Assembly: GCF_949292005.1 (NCBI RefSeq)
Contig: NZ_CASEXV010000035.1
Location: 1-37,118 of the forward strand
Length of the DNA: 37,118 nucleotides
From: an uncultured Bifidobacterium sp.
GTDB taxonomy: Bacteria; Actinomycetota; Actinomycetes; Actinomycetales; Bifidobacteriaceae
Direction of reading: 5' to 3'
Part shown: positions 8,418-16,282 of the stretch, piece by piece
Layout of the letters: every line of letters begins with the position of its first letter
How positions within the stretch are numbered: position 1 is the first letter of the stretch
The notes under the pieces: model-generated
What the model saw: the letters and a program-made list of their open reading frames with translations, nothing else
Database searches by the model: none
Told to the model about the DNA's origin: nothing
Translations under genes and position numbers: made by a program

Positions 8418-8768
8418 GTGTGTCTTTCCCGGTTTTGTCCGTGTACGTCTCTTTTGTCTTTTGTGCTGCGTGCCGGTTGTTGTGTGCCGTGGGCGGGTGC
8501 ATTGCGGGTCTCGCGCATGCGGCGCCGTGCGGTGTCGCGCGTGGCGGTGTCGCGCCCGCCGTGGTTCGTCATGCCATGGCCGCCTGTGTCGCGGCTGTTC
8601 TGTGGGTGTCAGGGCGCTGGACACTTTATACAGACCGCGTGGCCGACACGCGGTAGATTGGTGGAGGATTCGAGCTCGAACGACATCGGAGGGTGGCGGT
8701 CGCGGCCGAAGCCATATCATCGGACACCTCAATAACATCAGCGGAGACATCAGCGGAAGGGCCAGAGC
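8418..8768. other. 351-base divergent intergenic region with two dyads
   Basis: No gene is seen between the MFS transporter (-) and the phosphatase (+). Two symmetrical sites are visible: ACCGCGTG (8634-8641) with CACGCGGT (8647-8654), and the perfect 12-base palindrome TTCGAGCTCGAA (8669-8680). Either could bind a regulator of one or both genes. Confidence 0.5.
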
Positions 8769-9428
8769 ATGACGGTAACCACCATCCATTTCGTCAGGCA
8801 TGGGGAGGTCGATAATCCCGGGCATGTGTTGTACGAGAGGCTTCCGGGATTTCCTCTTTCGGCACGAGGAGCGCGTATGGCGCGTGCGACCGCCCGGTAT
8901 CTCGCGTCCGATCCCCGTACGCGTGGAATCAGCGCCGTGTACTCCTCACCGCTTGAACGTACTCGCCAGACCGCCGGCGAGATTCTGAAGAGTCTTAATG
9001 CCCGTCGTGCCGCTGATGGTGAAGGACAGCTGTCCCTTGTTGTGGACGAGCGCGTCATCGAGGCGGGCAACGACTTTCGTGGAACGCGCATAGGTCATGG
9101 TTCCGGGGCGTTGTGGCGGCCGAGGAATCTACGTCTGGTCCGCAATTTGTGGAAGCCGACGTGGGGTGAGAGCTACCGTCAGATCGCCTCCCGCATGGCG
9201 GATTTCTCTCGGGATATCGTTGGCAAGCACCCGGGGGAGCAGGTCGCCGTGGTCAGTCACGAGTCGCCGATCTGGTCGTTCCGCCATCTTCTTGAGACGG
9301 GGCATCCCGAGCACAATATGCTTTTGCGCCATACGGCGTTGGCATCGGTGACATCTATCACTTTCGATGTGGGCACGGGCAAAGTGCTGGGCATATCGTA
9401 TGCCGATCCCGCCGCAGATGTGCGGTGA
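8769..9428 (+). CDS. Histidine phosphatase family protein (phosphoglycerate mutase-like)
   Basis: This 219-residue member of the branch-1 histidine phosphatases uses a phosphohistidine intermediate. The RHGE motif is at residues 10-13 with His11 as nucleophile. SSPLERTRQTA is at 59-69, and the second catalytic His is at 164 in VVSHESPI. An internal Glu pocket lies near EAG (98-100). Members include cofactor-dependent phosphoglycerate mutases, cobalamin and sugar phosphatases, and broad-range phosphatases. The sequence does not settle which. The ATG at 8769 has GGAAGG at 8755-8760 with 8-base spacing. It is a single gene with its own upstream region. The gap 9429-9626 after it shows nothing clear. 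Confidence 0.9.
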   Translation: MTVTTIHFVRHGEVDNPGHVLYERLPGFPLSARGARMARATARYLASDPRTRGISAVYSSPLERTRQTAGEILKSLNARRAADGEGQLSLVVDERVIEAGNDFRGTRIGHGSGALWRPRNLRLVRNLWKPTWGESYRQIASRMADFSRDIVGKHPGEQVAVVSHESPIWSFRHLLETGHPEHNMLLRHTALASVTSITFDVGTGKVLGISYADPAADVR

Positions 9429-9626
9429 TGCGATGCGCGGTGATATGGGCAATGAAGGCCATGGTGTCTCGGCATGTCCATTAGAGTTATGGGCGGATGG
9501 TCAAAACCGCGCCAGACACGCTGCGCCAGACATCGTCCCAGACCGCGATCGTTTGGTCGGGAAGCGGTCCGATGTGGTTGATTTGGCGTGGACGTCCTTG
9601 GCGATGGGCCGGAGGAAGGAGCGGAT

Positions 9627-10559
9627 ATGGCGTGGACTATAGAGGACTCGGAGATCGTGTCGGCGGCGATGATGCCGCAAGTACGTGATGCGGCCGTCAG
9701 CGGTGTCCGGCTTATTGGATTGTGGCCGTTGACCGATGAGCGGATGCTGTCGAATGACGCGAGGTATGGAGAGACCCTTCAGGTTCGGGTGACGCGCGTG
9801 ATGGCGTCGGCTATGTCTGGTGTTGAGGTGTCCATGGCGGATTCGGAATTCGTCTACGAAGGGGCGACGTCCATCCCGGGAAGGTCTGATGCCGTCGCCG
9901 ACGCGCTGCTTGCGGCGAATGAGTCGTATGATGCCATGTCCACCTATTCGCAGTCGGGGGACATCGCGGTGGTGATGCGTGGAGCCGCGGTCGCCGGAGC
10001 TCAGTGGGATGATGACGCGGTGAAGGCTATCGCCGCCGCTCTGGACGCGATCGAGGTCGTCGCGAGGGATCCCTCCCGTGAGCAGCCGCGTCAGGCGTCC
10101 GGTCTGGAATCGCTGGCCCAGCGTCTGGGATTGGTCGCGGCCGCGGTCAATGGGCTTCTCGGGATCCTGGGACAATCGTCCGTTCGTGGTGGCGGCACGG
10201 CCCTGTCGGTTCGGGGCGTAGCGCCGCTTCTTCCTTATGTCAACGAGCTGTGCGAGAGAATGGCGATCGGACGTGTGTTTATGGATGCGTCGGATCTTGA
10301 GGCGCTTGTGTCGGCCAGAGCCCTCTGCGACAACGGCGATGGCGATGCGGGTGATGTCGTCGGGTTGTTCGCCGCTTATGCGGCGCGCGAGTGGGACCGT
10401 CACCATGATGATGTCCTCTGGGATCCTGACGAGGCCGAACGGTTGGCCAAGGAAGACGACGAGAAGCGCCGTCGGGCCGAGCTGAATGACAGGTTCTCGG
10501 CGGAGCGCCCCGCATCGGAATCGTCCACGTCGGAAAACGCACGTCGGAATAGTCTGTGA
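9627..10559 (+). CDS. Hypothetical protein, 310 residues
   Basis: I do not recognise this protein. The frame is open from 9588, but ATG 9627 has a strong GGAGGAAGGA ribosome site (9611-9620) six bases upstream, so the protein starts MAWTIEDSEIV. It is acidic and Ala/Val-rich, with no signal peptide and only one mildly hydrophobic stretch near residues 180-195 (LVAAAVNGLLGILG). The C-terminal 60 residues are very charged (DDEKRRRAELNDRF), then Ser/Glu-rich and probably disordered. Codon use is like that of its neighbours, supporting a real gene. It converges on the ABC permease gene with only 43 bases between stops. No enzyme motif was found. Confidence 0.8.
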   Translation: MAWTIEDSEIVSAAMMPQVRDAAVSGVRLIGLWPLTDERMLSNDARYGETLQVRVTRVMASAMSGVEVSMADSEFVYEGATSIPGRSDAVADALLAANESYDAMSTYSQSGDIAVVMRGAAVAGAQWDDDAVKAIAAALDAIEVVARDPSREQPRQASGLESLAQRLGLVAAAVNGLLGILGQSSVRGGGTALSVRGVAPLLPYVNELCERMAIGRVFMDASDLEALVSARALCDNGDGDAGDVVGLFAAYAAREWDRHHDDVLWDPDEAERLAKEDDEKRRRAELNDRFSAERPASESSTSENARRNSL

Positions 10560-10602
10560 CGGAAACGCCGGATTCAGAACAATCCGATTGATGGGGCCGC
10601 GG

Positions 10603-11397
10603 CTAATCGGCGAAGTCGTCGGAAGGGCCGAGCATCAGCCGTTCGGCGAGGGACACCGCCGCGAGGAGCAGTCCGGTGAGGGTGATGATCACAATCGTGG
10701 CGGAGAAGATCGGCGGGGTGCGGAACGAGTTGAACGCCGCCTGCAGCCAGATGCCCAGTCCATTGATGGCTCCAAGGTATTCTGCGGTGACCGCGGTGCC
10801 GTAGACGTAGGCGGCGGAGATGCGGATGCCTCCGAATATCTGGCGTCCCGCGACCACAAGAGTGACATGCCAGAGAGTCCATGACCGCGTGGCTCCGCAT
10901 GTGAGCGCTACATCCGAGTAGAAGCCCGGAACCGCGAGAAGTCCGCGGCACGTCTGGACGGCGATGGGGAACAATCCAAGCACGGCCACCAGAATGATCT
11001 TCCCCGTCATCTCGAAACCGAACCAGATCATGAAAAGGGGGGCGATGGCGATCAGCGGTATGGTCTGGGCGGCGACGAGGATCGGATACATCATATGGTA
11101 CAGCGTGGAGGACAGATAGAGTCCGATGCCCGCGGCGATACCCAGAATGATGGCGATGAGGAATCCTGTCACGGCCTCGATAGCCGTAACGCGAGTCGCC
11201 GTCATCAGCTCGGGCCAGGTGTCGACCATGGACCGGACGATCTGCGTGGGCGAGGCGATCACGCGCGGTGAGACGTGGAGTGAGTTCACAAGAATCTGCC
11301 ATACGGAGATCATGACGACCACGGTGATGACGGCGGGGAGCGCCGCGGATGTGAGCCGTCGCCTACTCGCGCAATGGGTGGGTGGTTGCTTGCTCAT
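10603..11397 (-). CDS. ABC transporter permease, SsuC/ThiX/TauC type
   Basis: This 264-residue inner-membrane permease has about six hydrophobic helices. The cytoplasmic EAA-like loop (G-G-I-R-I-S-A-A-Y-V-Y-G-T-A-V-T-A-E-Y-L-G) couples to the ATPase. The sequence resembles permeases for sulfonates, taurine or pyrimidine thiamine precursors. Its ATG overlaps the stop of the binding-protein gene by four bases (ATGA), so the two are co-translated. No ATP-binding subunit gene is next to it: downstream lies the convergent hypothetical gene. The import system therefore needs an ATPase encoded elsewhere. The partner binding protein suggests a pyrimidine-like ligand. Confidence 0.87.
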   Translation of the reverse strand: MSKQPPTHCASRRRLTSAALPAVITVVVMISVWQILVNSLHVSPRVIASPTQIVRSMVDTWPELMTATRVTAIEAVTGFLIAIILGIAAGIGLYLSSTLYHMMYPILVAAQTIPLIAIAPLFMIWFGFEMTGKIILVAVLGLFPIAVQTCRGLLAVPGFYSDVALTCGATRSWTLWHVTLVVAGRQIFGGIRISAAYVYGTAVTAEYLGAINGLGIWLQAAFNSFRTPPIFSATIVIITLTGLLLAAVSLAERLMLGPSDDFAD

Positions 11398-12482
11398 GAT
11401 TGCGATGTGGAAAGGTAATCGTCGGTGGAAAGCTCACTCGCCTGAGGTGCGCTCGATGCCGTTTTCCCGTCGGCATCCGTGTAGGTTCCCGCCTTGAATT
11501 GGAAGTTCAGATACGCCTGAGCCTGTTTCAGATTCGTCGTTCCAGGAACGCTTGTGGTATCCGTGGTCGTCCAGTAGGGGCCGGAGGAGATCTCCTCCAT
11601 CGAGCGACGGGCGAGTTTCTTGTCAATCTGTGCCGTCGACGCCTGCGCGACCAGGATGTCCGCGGCCTTGTCCGGATGGCGCAGCGCGTAATCGTATCCG
11701 CGTCGCACGGCGGCGAGGAATTTTCGTAGCGCGGCGGCATGGGAGGCTTTTGTGACCCATGACTTTTTGACTGCGAAGCCGAGCTGGTCGGGATTGCCGG
11801 GGACTCCCCAGTCCGATGCCACGAAACAGTGCAGCTTCGGCCCGTTCAACTCACTTTCCACGTTCTCCCATGTGACGTAGAAGCCGCCGAAGTCACCCTT
11901 GCCGCTGGTGAGTGTCTCGAAAGTGCTTGTTCCTGCGGTCGCCGTGGAGAATTTCCCCGTTCCGCCGGCGTATTTGATCATCTGCTTGACGACGGCGCTT
12001 TGCTCGGCCGACCCGAAGCTGACGAAGGTTTTTCCGGACAGGTCCTTCGGGGTCGTGATGTCCGTTCGTGAGGCGAGCGCGCACCACCGGGCCACCGGCT
12101 TCTGCGTGAGGTCGAAGACGAACTTCAGATCGGACCCCTGCGCGTTGAAGGCCGCCACATTGCTCAACGTGGTGAATCCCACGTTCGCGACACCGTTTTC
12201 GACGCTGGTCTCGGCTCCGGCCTGTGCCGTGGGAAGGATGGTGACGTTGACTCCCGCATCCTTGAAATATCCGAGCTTCTGGGCCACATACAGTCCGATG
12301 TGGTTCGTGTTGGGCGTCCAGTCGAGCATGAAGGTGATGGTGGAGGTGCCGTCCGATGATTGGGATGTGGAGAATCCGCATCCGGCGACCGCCGTCAGAA
12401 GGACGATGGTCGACATCGCGGCCGCGGCCATGCGGATAATGCGGGCGGACAATGCGCGGATGGAGCTACCTGAACCGAGCAT
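11394..12482 (-). CDS. THI5/NMT1-type substrate-binding lipoprotein of an ABC importer
   Basis: This 362-residue binding protein has a basic N-terminus, a hydrophobic stretch and a lipobox LTAVAGC, with Cys35 as the lipidation site. It should be anchored outside the membrane. The early segment M-L-D-W-T-P-N-T-N-H-I-G-L-Y-V-A is typical of the THI5/NMT1 family (ThiY and RibY proteins), which bind thiamine pyrimidine precursors or riboflavin. The ligand here is inferred only. The start at 12482 has AAGGTGA (12490-12496, minus strand) seven bases upstream. It overlaps the permease gene by ATGA. I looked for a thiamine-pyrophosphate riboswitch in the 240-base divergent region before gltX and did not see one. 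Confidence 0.88.
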   Translation of the reverse strand: MLGSGSSIRALSARIIRMAAAAMSTIVLLTAVAGCGFSTSQSSDGTSTITFMLDWTPNTNHIGLYVAQKLGYFKDAGVNVTILPTAQAGAETSVENGVANVGFTTLSNVAAFNAQGSDLKFVFDLTQKPVARWCALASRTDITTPKDLSGKTFVSFGSAEQSAVVKQMIKYAGGTGKFSTATAGTSTFETLTSGKGDFGGFYVTWENVESELNGPKLHCFVASDWGVPGNPDQLGFAVKKSWVTKASHAAALRKFLAAVRRGYDYALRHPDKAADILVAQASTAQIDKKLARRSMEEISSGPYWTTTDTTSVPGTTNLKQAQAYLNFQFKAGTYTDADGKTASSAPQASELSTDDYLSTSQS

Positions 12483-12722
12483 GGACGGATCACCTTGCCT
12501 TCCGCGCCCTAAGGGGCGTCTGTGGTCCGACGGCGGCGTTGGGGAAGGTGAGGAGCCCGCGCGTCACGTCGAACCCGGTCCCGAGGGGCCGAATGGAATC
12601 GTGGATGGGCACGGCTGCTGCCACCAACCGCGCGAACGGCAACCAGTATATACGGACGGCTTCCGAAGGCGCGCGCTTCCGTTGCGTCGTCCACGTCCGA
12701 CTTGCGGGGCACAATGGGGCGC

Positions 12723-14312
12723 ATGACTGATATTGCCAATGACAGCCCCCGCGCGGAGGGGGATCATTCCGTTTCCGGGATTTCCGAGCATGCCGTGGCC
12801 GATCACAAGGGACGTCCGTCCCTTCCCGAGCACGTGCGCGTGCGTTTCTGCCCGTCGCCGACGGGCACCCCCCACGTGGGCATGGTTCGCACGGCGCTGT
12901 TCAACTGGGCCGAGGCTCGGCACACGCATGGGGTTTTCGTGTTCCGGATCGAGGACACGGATGCGCAACGGGATTCGGAGGAAAGCTACAACCAGATCCT
13001 TGAGGCACTCAGATGGCTCCACATCGATTGGGACGAGGGCATAGAGGTCGGAGGGCCGCATGGACCCTACCGGCAATCCGAACGCACCGACATATACAAG
13101 GATGTGGCGCGGCGGCTTCTTGACGCCGGTTACGCCTACGAGTCCTATTCGACACCCGAGGAGATCGAGGCGCGCAACGTGGCGGCCGGCCGTCCCAAGG
13201 CCTTTGGCTATGACGGATTCGACCGGAACCTCACGCAGGAGCAGAGGGCCGCCTTCCGCGCCGAGGGCCGCCGGCCAGCGCTCAGGATTCGCATGCCCGA
13301 TGAGGATGTCGCCTTCGACGACCTGATCCGGGGCCGCATAGACTTCAAGGCCGGCAGCGTTCCCGACTATGTGATCGTGCGTCCTAACGGGGATGCCCTG
13401 TACACGCTGACGAATCCGGTGGATGACGCGATGATGGGCATCAACGTGGTCCTGAGGGGCGAGGACCTGCTGAGCTCCACCCCGCGTCAGATAGTTCTGT
13501 ATCGGTATCTGATGGAGTTGGGCATCGCCAAGGAGATGCCCCTTTTCGGCCATATGCCTTATGTGATGGGAGCGGGCAAGAAGAAGCTGTCGAAGCGTGA
13601 TCCGGAGTCGAATCTTTTCCTTCACCGGGAGAACGGATTCATTCCCGAGGGCCTGCTCAACTATCTCGCGCTTCTGGGATGGTCGATCGGGCCGGACCGT
13701 GACGTGTTTTCCATGCAGGAGATGATCGAGGCCTTTGATGTGCGTGACGTCAAGGCCAATCCCGCCCATTTCGACATTGACAAGGCCGTCTCCATCAATG
13801 CGGAGCATGTCAGGATGTTGGAGCCTCAGGACTTCCTCAACAGGTCGGTTCCCTACCTCCATCGTGACGGCGTCGTGTCCGCGGACTCCTGGGATGCGCT
13901 CACCGACCGCGAGCGCGCGATTCTCACCGCCGCGGCTCCTCTGGTGCAGCCGCGTGTCCGTCTGCTGGGAGAGGTTTCGGCGATGGCGGGAAGTCTTCTC
14001 AGTGGGGCCGGATATATCGAGCCTGATGAGGATGCGCGCAAGCAGCTGAAGGATTCGGCGGCTGACGTGCTGGACCGTGCGGTGGCCGCCTTGGAGCCGG
14101 TGGACGACGCTGGTTGGAAGGCGCAGAACCTTCACGAGACGCTGAACGTGGCCCTTCTGGAGGGGGCCGGATATAAGCCCAGGCAGGCCTTCGGCCCGGT
14201 GAGGGTCGCGATGTCCGGCCGTCGCGTGTCCCCGCCTTTGTTCGAATCGATGGAGATCATCGGGAAGGATGTCGCAATCGCCCGTCTGCGGGGTCTGCGC
14301 GAGCATCTGTGA
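12723..14312 (+). CDS. gltX: Glutamyl-tRNA synthetase
   Basis: This class I synthetase attaches glutamate to tRNA-Glu. In bacteria lacking GlnRS it also charges tRNA-Gln before amidation by GatCAB. The protein has 529 residues. The HIGH-type motif is HVGM at 51-54, after FCPSPTGTP. The KMSKS-type motif is KKLSKR at 287-292. The N-terminus carries an extra 35 or so residues before the catalytic domain compared with short forms. The open frame begins at 12702, but ATG 12723 is preferred. A CACAAT box at 12710-12715 lies seven bases before it, suggesting a leaderless message, and no good ribosome site exists. tRNA-Glu and tRNA-Gln follow on the same strand 133 and 239 bases after the stop. Divergent from the THI5-type importer. 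Confidence 0.95.
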   Translation: MTDIANDSPRAEGDHSVSGISEHAVADHKGRPSLPEHVRVRFCPSPTGTPHVGMVRTALFNWAEARHTHGVFVFRIEDTDAQRDSEESYNQILEALRWLHIDWDEGIEVGGPHGPYRQSERTDIYKDVARRLLDAGYAYESYSTPEEIEARNVAAGRPKAFGYDGFDRNLTQEQRAAFRAEGRRPALRIRMPDEDVAFDDLIRGRIDFKAGSVPDYVIVRPNGDALYTLTNPVDDAMMGINVVLRGEDLLSSTPRQIVLYRYLMELGIAKEMPLFGHMPYVMGAGKKKLSKRDPESNLFLHRENGFIPEGLLNYLALLGWSIGPDRDVFSMQEMIEAFDVRDVKANPAHFDIDKAVSINAEHVRMLEPQDFLNRSVPYLHRDGVVSADSWDALTDRERAILTAAAPLVQPRVRLLGEVSAMAGSLLSGAGYIEPDEDARKQLKDSAADVLDRAVAALEPVDDAGWKAQNLHETLNVALLEGAGYKPRQAFGPVRVAMSGRRVSPPLFESMEIIGKDVAIARLRGLREHL

Positions 14313-14378
14313 TTTCGTGGAGGGCGGTGGTCGTCGGGACGGGATGTCGGCGGGATTTCCCGTTCACGACACGCCGTC

Positions 14379-14407
14379 TTGCGGCGCGGTTATGGTCCAG
14401 CTAGTAT
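14379..14407 (+). promoter_or_regulatory. Promoter of the tRNA-Glu/tRNA-Gln pair
   Basis: TTGCGG (14379-14384), a 17-base spacer and TAGTAT (14402-14407) form a good sigma-70-type promoter. Transcription would begin near 14414, about 30 bases before tRNA-Glu. The -35 is the same as at rpmB. Confidence 0.65.
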
Positions 14408-14445
14408 TTCCCTCTGTTGTCTGTGAAGGCAACGGATAAGTGAAT

Positions 14446-14518
14446 GCCCCCATCGTCTAGCGGTCTAGGACTACGCCCTCTCACGGCGCCAACACCGGTT
14501 CAAATCCGGTTGGGGGTA
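14446..14518 (+). tRNA. tRNA-Glu (anticodon CUC)
   Basis: This 73-base cloverleaf has acceptor arm GCCCCCA with TGGGGGT (first pair G-U) and discriminator A. The anticodon loop is CTCTCAC, giving anticodon CUC. The T-arm is ACCGG-TTCAAAT-CCGGT. The outer pair of the anticodon stem (ACGCC with GGCGC) is an A-C mismatch. CCA is not encoded. It is a substrate of the upstream gltX product. Confidence 0.95.
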
Positions 14519-14551
14519 CGACGCGGTAGCTCTTGCGGCTACGACGCCAAT

Positions 14552-14623
14552 TGGGATGTGGTGTAATTGGCAACACAGCTGATTCTGGTTCAGCCATTCT
14601 TGGTTCGAGTCCAGGCATCCCAG
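14552..14623 (+). tRNA. tRNA-Gln (anticodon CUG)
   Basis: This 72-base cloverleaf has acceptor arm TGGGATG with CATCCCA and discriminator G. The anticodon stem-loop GCTGA-TTCTGGT-TCAGC gives anticodon CUG. The T-loop TTCGAGT is normal. CCA is not encoded. A small hairpin (GTAGC/GCTAC at 14526-14542) lies between the two tRNAs and may guide processing. Confidence 0.95.
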
Positions 14624-14630
14624 CGATGAT

Positions 14631-14666
14631 GGAAGCCCTGCAGCCACAACGGTTGTAGGGCTTTCC
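14631..14666 (+). terminator. Putative hairpin terminator of the tRNA operon
   Basis: GGAAGCCCT at 14631-14639 pairs with AGGGCTTTCC at 14657-14666 with one bulge. An inner ACAAC-G-GTTGT dyad lies between them. It starts eight bases after tRNA-Gln. The rest of the gap to 14819 holds no evident gene. Confidence 0.5.
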
Positions 14667-14819
14667 TGTATTCGGTCTCGAGTCCGGCGGCGTCCAGAGG
14701 CAACGTGAACGGCACTCGCGCCGGGATGGCATGTCCGGACATCATGGAATGTCCGCCGAGACGGTGCCGTTGCCGCTGTCCATGCGACGGGAGTCAGGGC
14801 TGCGGTACTGTTGAACGAT

Positions 14820-16223
14820 ATGAGTGAGTTGCAACGGGCCGTCCGCACACTGTCGTCGCGCGCCCGTGATCGCGTCGTTTCTCCGGAGGATCCGGCGGAT
14901 AGTCGTCCCGTGTCGATCTCCGCCCGTCTGGGGTGCCTGCAATTCCATGAATCCGGCAAGTTCCGCGTTCTTCAGATCGCTGACGTGCAGGCCGGTGGAA
15001 CCGTGTCGAGGGACACGGTGAGGCTTCTTTCCGCGGCGATAGGTGTGGCCCGTCCGGATCTGGTGGTTTTCACGGGAAACCAGATAGCCGGATACGATCA
15101 GGTTTTCGAGGCGACGTTCAGAAAAAGACGATGGTCGTCGGGCTGGTCACGTAGCCGGACTTCGAGGCCGTCGTCGCAGCAGCGCGCGGACGCCCATGTG
15201 CGTGACGTGGTTCGGGATACGATCGCGCGATTCGTGGCGCCTGTGGTGGAGGCCGGCGTCCCCTGGGCGGTCACATATGGCAATCATGACTTCCAATGCG
15301 GACTGGACAACGCGCAGATGGACGAGATCTACCGCGCGTTTCCGGGATGTGTGAATCCGCCGCCCGCGAGGTCGCGCGGGGGGCAGGACGAGGTTTCCCC
15401 CTATGCGGGTCCGGAGGGTGCGGACAGCGGCGACGGCCAGGGGAATGCGATGCTGTGTGGGGCATCATCCGGCCTCCCCAATCAGACCGTCTATGCATAT
15501 GCTCCGGGGACGTTCGCTCTTCCTGTGCGGGATATCTCGCGGAGTCGCACCGTGCTGGGCCTGTTGATTGTGGATTCTGGCGACTATGCGAGGTCAGGAG
15601 GCTATGGATCGCCCAGCGCGGGGGCCGTCGCCTTCATCGCCGGATCGCGATCCCTTGTCGGCGCGCCGTCGATGTTGTTCCAGCACATGGCGGTGCCCCA
15701 GTACTACCGGTTGCTCAAGGAGGTGCCTGCCACCGTGGATGGTGCCATCGAAGGGTATCGCGCCTTCGCCGGCAGACACTACGTCCTTGATGCGGATCGC
15801 ACGCTTCCTGGCGGGTATCTTGGGGAGGGGATCAGCTGTCCCGATGGCGATTCGGGAGAGTTCGAGGCCATGACGGCCGATGGCGCGTGCTTCGCGATGG
15901 CGTGCGGACATGATCATCGCAATGGCTTCGTGGGTGATGTGGGCGGGGTGGCTCTGATGGCCACGCCCACCTGCGGCTTCGACTCCTATGGTCCTGCGCC
16001 TTCACAGGTCGCGGTGCGGCTTGTGGAGTTCGACATCCGACATCCGCACCATCCGCGTACCCAGTTGCTGAGTTTCGGAAACCTTGTGGGCAAGGCGTCC
16101 TCAACGAGGAAGACCTACACCTATGCGCTCAACGACGTCAAGGCATCCAGTGGCGAGACCATCGACCTGCTGCATCGTCCCGGGCGTGTGGTGCGTGTGC
16201 TCAGAGCGTTGGGGATCAGATAG
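14820..16223 (+). CDS. Metallophosphoesterase (calcineurin-like) with altered metal-binding motif
   Basis: This 467-residue protein of the calcineurin-like phosphoesterase superfamily normally uses two metal ions. Motif I is A-D-V-Q (Asp55, Gln57), as in the D-x-Q branch. Motif II reads F-T-G-N-Q-I-A-G at 84-91, so the usual bridging Asp is Asn87. Motif III G-N-H-D at 154-157 is intact, and a late G-H-D-H-x-N-G-F block supplies the final ligands. The central insert (about 105-130) is basic and Ser-rich, and another acidic insert lies near 180-205. No signal peptide or membrane helix is evident. ATG 14820 is preferred over TTG 14811. A TACTGT box at 14806-14811 suggests a leaderless start. Substrate unknown. 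Confidence 0.83.
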   Translation: MSELQRAVRTLSSRARDRVVSPEDPADSRPVSISARLGCLQFHESGKFRVLQIADVQAGGTVSRDTVRLLSAAIGVARPDLVVFTGNQIAGYDQVFEATFRKRRWSSGWSRSRTSRPSSQQRADAHVRDVVRDTIARFVAPVVEAGVPWAVTYGNHDFQCGLDNAQMDEIYRAFPGCVNPPPARSRGGQDEVSPYAGPEGADSGDGQGNAMLCGASSGLPNQTVYAYAPGTFALPVRDISRSRTVLGLLIVDSGDYARSGGYGSPSAGAVAFIAGSRSLVGAPSMLFQHMAVPQYYRLLKEVPATVDGAIEGYRAFAGRHYVLDADRTLPGGYLGEGISCPDGDSGEFEAMTADGACFAMACGHDHRNGFVGDVGGVALMATPTCGFDSYGPAPSQVAVRLVEFDIRHPHHPRTQLLSFGNLVGKASSTRKTYTYALNDVKASSGETIDLLHRPGRVVRVLRALGIR

Positions 16224-16282
16224 TTAGATAGGTGTTGGGGTCAGGCGGGTGCTGGGAGTCAATCAGGCGGGGCGGCAGTCGG

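Noticed and set aside
12483..12722. TPP riboswitch before the THI5-type binding protein
   Set aside because: I looked on the minus strand for the conserved CTGAGA and ACC..GATC..GGT.AT.CC blocks and found none in the right order.
12564..14306. 580-codon open frame on the minus strand opposite gltX
   Set aside because: It overlaps the whole of gltX and has no recognisable protein features; it is a third-position GC effect.
14670..14705. T-arm-like sequence (GGTCTCGAGTCCGGCGG) after tRNA-Gln, a possible tRNA or attachment-site remnant
   Set aside because: No matching 5' half, anticodon arm or acceptor partner was found nearby, and no integrase gene is present.
15296..15790. 164-codon open frame inside the metallophosphoesterase gene
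   Set aside because: It lies in another frame of a well-supported gene and has no motif.
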